DNA from: Clostridia bacterium
GTDB lineage: Bacteria; Bacillota; Clostridia; Oscillospirales; Acutalibacteraceae
NCBI GenBank assembly: GCA_017434985.1
Contig: JAFSFY010000021.1
Location: 1 to 42,855 of the forward strand
Length of the DNA stretch: 42,855 nucleotides
Direction of reading: 5' to 3'
Made by a program: the position numbers and the translations under genes. Below the pieces are notes generated by a model. That model saw only the letters and a list, made by a program, of their open reading frames with translations, searched no databases and was not told where the DNA came from. This document shows, in pieces, positions 41,890 through 42,855 of this stretch (positions are counted from its first letter, which is position 1; the number at the start of each line of letters is the position of its first letter).

Positions 41890-41920
41890 CTTCGGAACCG
41901 CTCGCGCGGCACCACCGAAG
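41890..41920 (-). promoter_or_regulatory. Stem in rpsB leader
   Basis: CTTCGG/CCGAAG with an internal loop and CCGC/GCGG around a gcga-type loop, in the 5' leader of rpsB. Such a stem could be a site for S2 feedback, as in other ribosomal protein leaders. I did not match it to a named leader family. Confidence 0.4.
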
Positions 41921-41950
41921 CAAAAACACCCGTATGCATATTGCCGTAGT

Positions 41951-41979
41951 ATTGTACCACAACCATTTATAAAATGCAA
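41951..41979 (-). promoter_or_regulatory. rpsB promoter
   Basis: On the minus strand TTGCAT (41979-41974), 17 bases, TACAAT (41956-41951). Confidence 0.75.
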
Positions 41980-42000
41980 GACTTTTTTCGCACTTTTTCT

Positions 42001-42312
42001 TTAGGAGTTTTCGCCAAAGATTCCACCGAACAGACCGTTTTTTCTACGCTTTTTGCCACCACCCATCCGCGGCGGCAGCGGATGATTGACCAAGATCGCC
42101 TGTTCCCCGATAACCTCGATCTCTTTCCAACCGATTACGATATCTTCTTCGTGGCCGAGCAGTCCAAACAGTTTGGGTCGACCGAACACCACGATGGATA
42201 CCAACTGTGCCGTACACGTATCCACTTCCACGTCGTCCACGCACCCGAGCCGCATCCCGTCACAAATGTTGATGACCTCTTTATCGTGCATATCCGTAAT
42301 TCTGCAAAACAC
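42001..42312 (-). CDS. YlmC/YmxH family PRC-barrel protein
   Basis: 103 residues from GTG 42312, with GGGAGG eight bases upstream. It matches the small PRC-barrel proteins annotated as YlmC/YmxH sporulation proteins: DMHDKEVINICDGMRLGCVDDVEVD (opening), then a barrel with IVVFGRPKLFGLLG and EIEVIGEQAILVN, and a Gly/Lys-rich tail. In Bacillus, ylmC lies close to sigE-sigG; here it is divergent from sigG. Its molecular function is unknown. Confidence 0.88.
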   Translation of the reverse strand: MFCRITDMHDKEVINICDGMRLGCVDDVEVDTCTAQLVSIVVFGRPKLFGLLGHEEDIVIGWKEIEVIGEQAILVNHPLPPRMGGGKKRRKNGLFGGIFGENS

Positions 42313-42432
42313 AACTCTCGCCTCCCGTTTCTTTATTCGTATGAGGAAATTTTTTCTAAAAGACCGATTTCCCGTTTTTTGATTGTCCGCGCCAAAACCG
42401 AGCCATACTCTTTGGCGAAAGGGTGTGTACGC

Positions 42433-42726
42433 GTGTATAACAAAGTCGAAATCTGCGGTGTCAATACGGCCACTTTAAAAGTGCTTACCGAGACAGAAAA
42501 ACAGCAACTTCTCCGGCGTGTGAAAGAGGGGGACAAACAAGCGCGCGAAGAGTTGGTCAACGGCAATTTGCGATTGGTGTTAAGCGTCATTCAGCGTTTC
42601 ACGGGACGCGGCGAAAACTTGGACGACTTGTTTCAGATCGGTTGCATCGGTCTTATCAAATCCATCGACAATTTTGACATATCACAAAACGTGCGATTTT
42701 CCACCTATGCCGTCCCAATGGTTATA
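42433..42726 (+). CDS. sigG: RNA polymerase sigma-G, 5' part, interrupted
   Basis: 98 codons from GTG 42433 (AAAGGG upstream). YNKVEICGVNT is the sigma-G N-terminus, then region 2 with LVNGNLRLVLSVIQRF, DDLFQIGCIGLIKSIDNFD and VRFSTYAVPMVI. Sigma-G should go on with a GEIRRYLRD-type sequence and regions 3 and 4 (about 260 residues in all). Instead, from 42727 the frame reads ECRNPRKDFES, unrelated to any sigma factor, though it stays open to the window end. So region 2 is intact but the rest is displaced. Sigma-G drives late forespore genes such as pdaA and SASPs, both present here, so the cell must restore the gene by excision, have another copy, or be unable to sporulate. Confidence 0.88.
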
Positions 42727-42855
42727 GAGTGTCGAAATCCACGAAAGGATTTTGAAAGCTATGACCAGAAAAACCGCATTATTACAGGCAATTTCGCAAC
42801 TCTCAGGGGACCAAAAGAATACCGAGATTTGCGAGAAACTCAGCGACATTTTAGA
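42727..42855 (+). mobile_element. Edge of a probable element inserted in sigG
   Basis: From 42727 the sequence leaves sigG inside a codon row that is highly conserved in sigma factors. Within 35 bases a new gene begins with its own ribosome binding site. AAATCC / GGATTT (42735-42752) is a small inverted repeat at the junction. Only 129 bases are visible, so the type of element (prophage, ICE or skin-like) cannot be named. Confidence 0.55.
42761..42855 (+). CDS. Partial gene in element, unknown function
   Basis: ATG 42761 with AAAGGA 12 bases upstream opens a frame to the window end: 31 codons, starting MTRKTALLQAISQLSGDQKN and continuing TEICEKLSDIL. From memory this resembles the N-terminus of small proteins in clostridial prophages and integrative elements, but no name can be given and I could not check. 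It is in another frame than the sigG read-through. Confidence 0.5.
   Translation, partial: MTRKTALLQAISQLSGDQKNTEICEKLSDIL

Overview
The window looks like chromosome from an uncultured, spore-forming member of the Clostridia, probably an Oscillospiraceae/Ruminococcaceae-type gut bacterium. The evidence is a full ctsR-mcsA-mcsB-clpC operon, an alpha/beta-type small acid-soluble spore protein, a PdaA-like cortex deacetylase, a YlmC/YmxH protein, the start of sigG, strong Shine-Dalgarno sites, sigma-A promoters with 16-18 bp spacers and many perfect-stem terminators. No database search was possible, so the lineage and all family names rest on recognition of the sequences.

Layout. Bases 1-4650 are a patchy accessory zone: a terminator, a composite multi-hairpin repeat, then single-gene units. 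Two of these (a Tim44-like membrane protein at 380-1156 and an M20 amidohydrolase at 2565-3812) are bounded by the same left motif and the same 20-base right motif. A beta-lactamase-fold hydrolase lies between them, and DUF2809 and DUF2752 membrane proteins follow. 4.7-10.5 kb holds zinc-ribbon membrane proteins, a split ThrE-type exporter, a MATE exporter and an alanine/glycine:sodium symporter behind a glycine riboswitch with its own terminator. 10.5-15.4 kb (minus strand) holds rnpB and the CtsR regulon operon with a clear CtsR operator. 15.5-20 kb holds two tiny cysteine-rich membrane peptides, an E2-like acyltransferase lacking the catalytic His, an aminotransferase and a Thr-rich cell-surface protein. 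20-23 kb is a Crp/Fnr-type regulator with a palindromic operator, leading an ABC importer operon. 23-26 kb is DUF4364 plus a two-component system. 26-30.5 kb is comF-recD2, a small membrane protein, pdaA, a small putative forespore protein and a spore DNA-binding protein. After tRNA-Gln and a second composite repeat come plsC-like, tex, capA-like, prs, hflX and an esterase (31-39.5 kb). Next are tRNA-Pro with a nearby duplicate of its 3' half, then tsf-rpsB and ylmC.

The right edge carries sigG, whose reading stops matching the family at about base 42726, after 98 codons. A different gene start with its own ribosome binding site follows at 42761. The simplest reading is that an integrated element, or a strain-mixture assembly junction, splits the forespore sigma factor gene, in the manner of the skin element in sigK.

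The observations most worth a second look are the interrupted sigG, the two units with shared ends and different cargo, the two composite hairpin repeats each sitting just after a terminator, the tRNA-Pro 3'-half duplication and the tandem Cys-rich micro-peptides.
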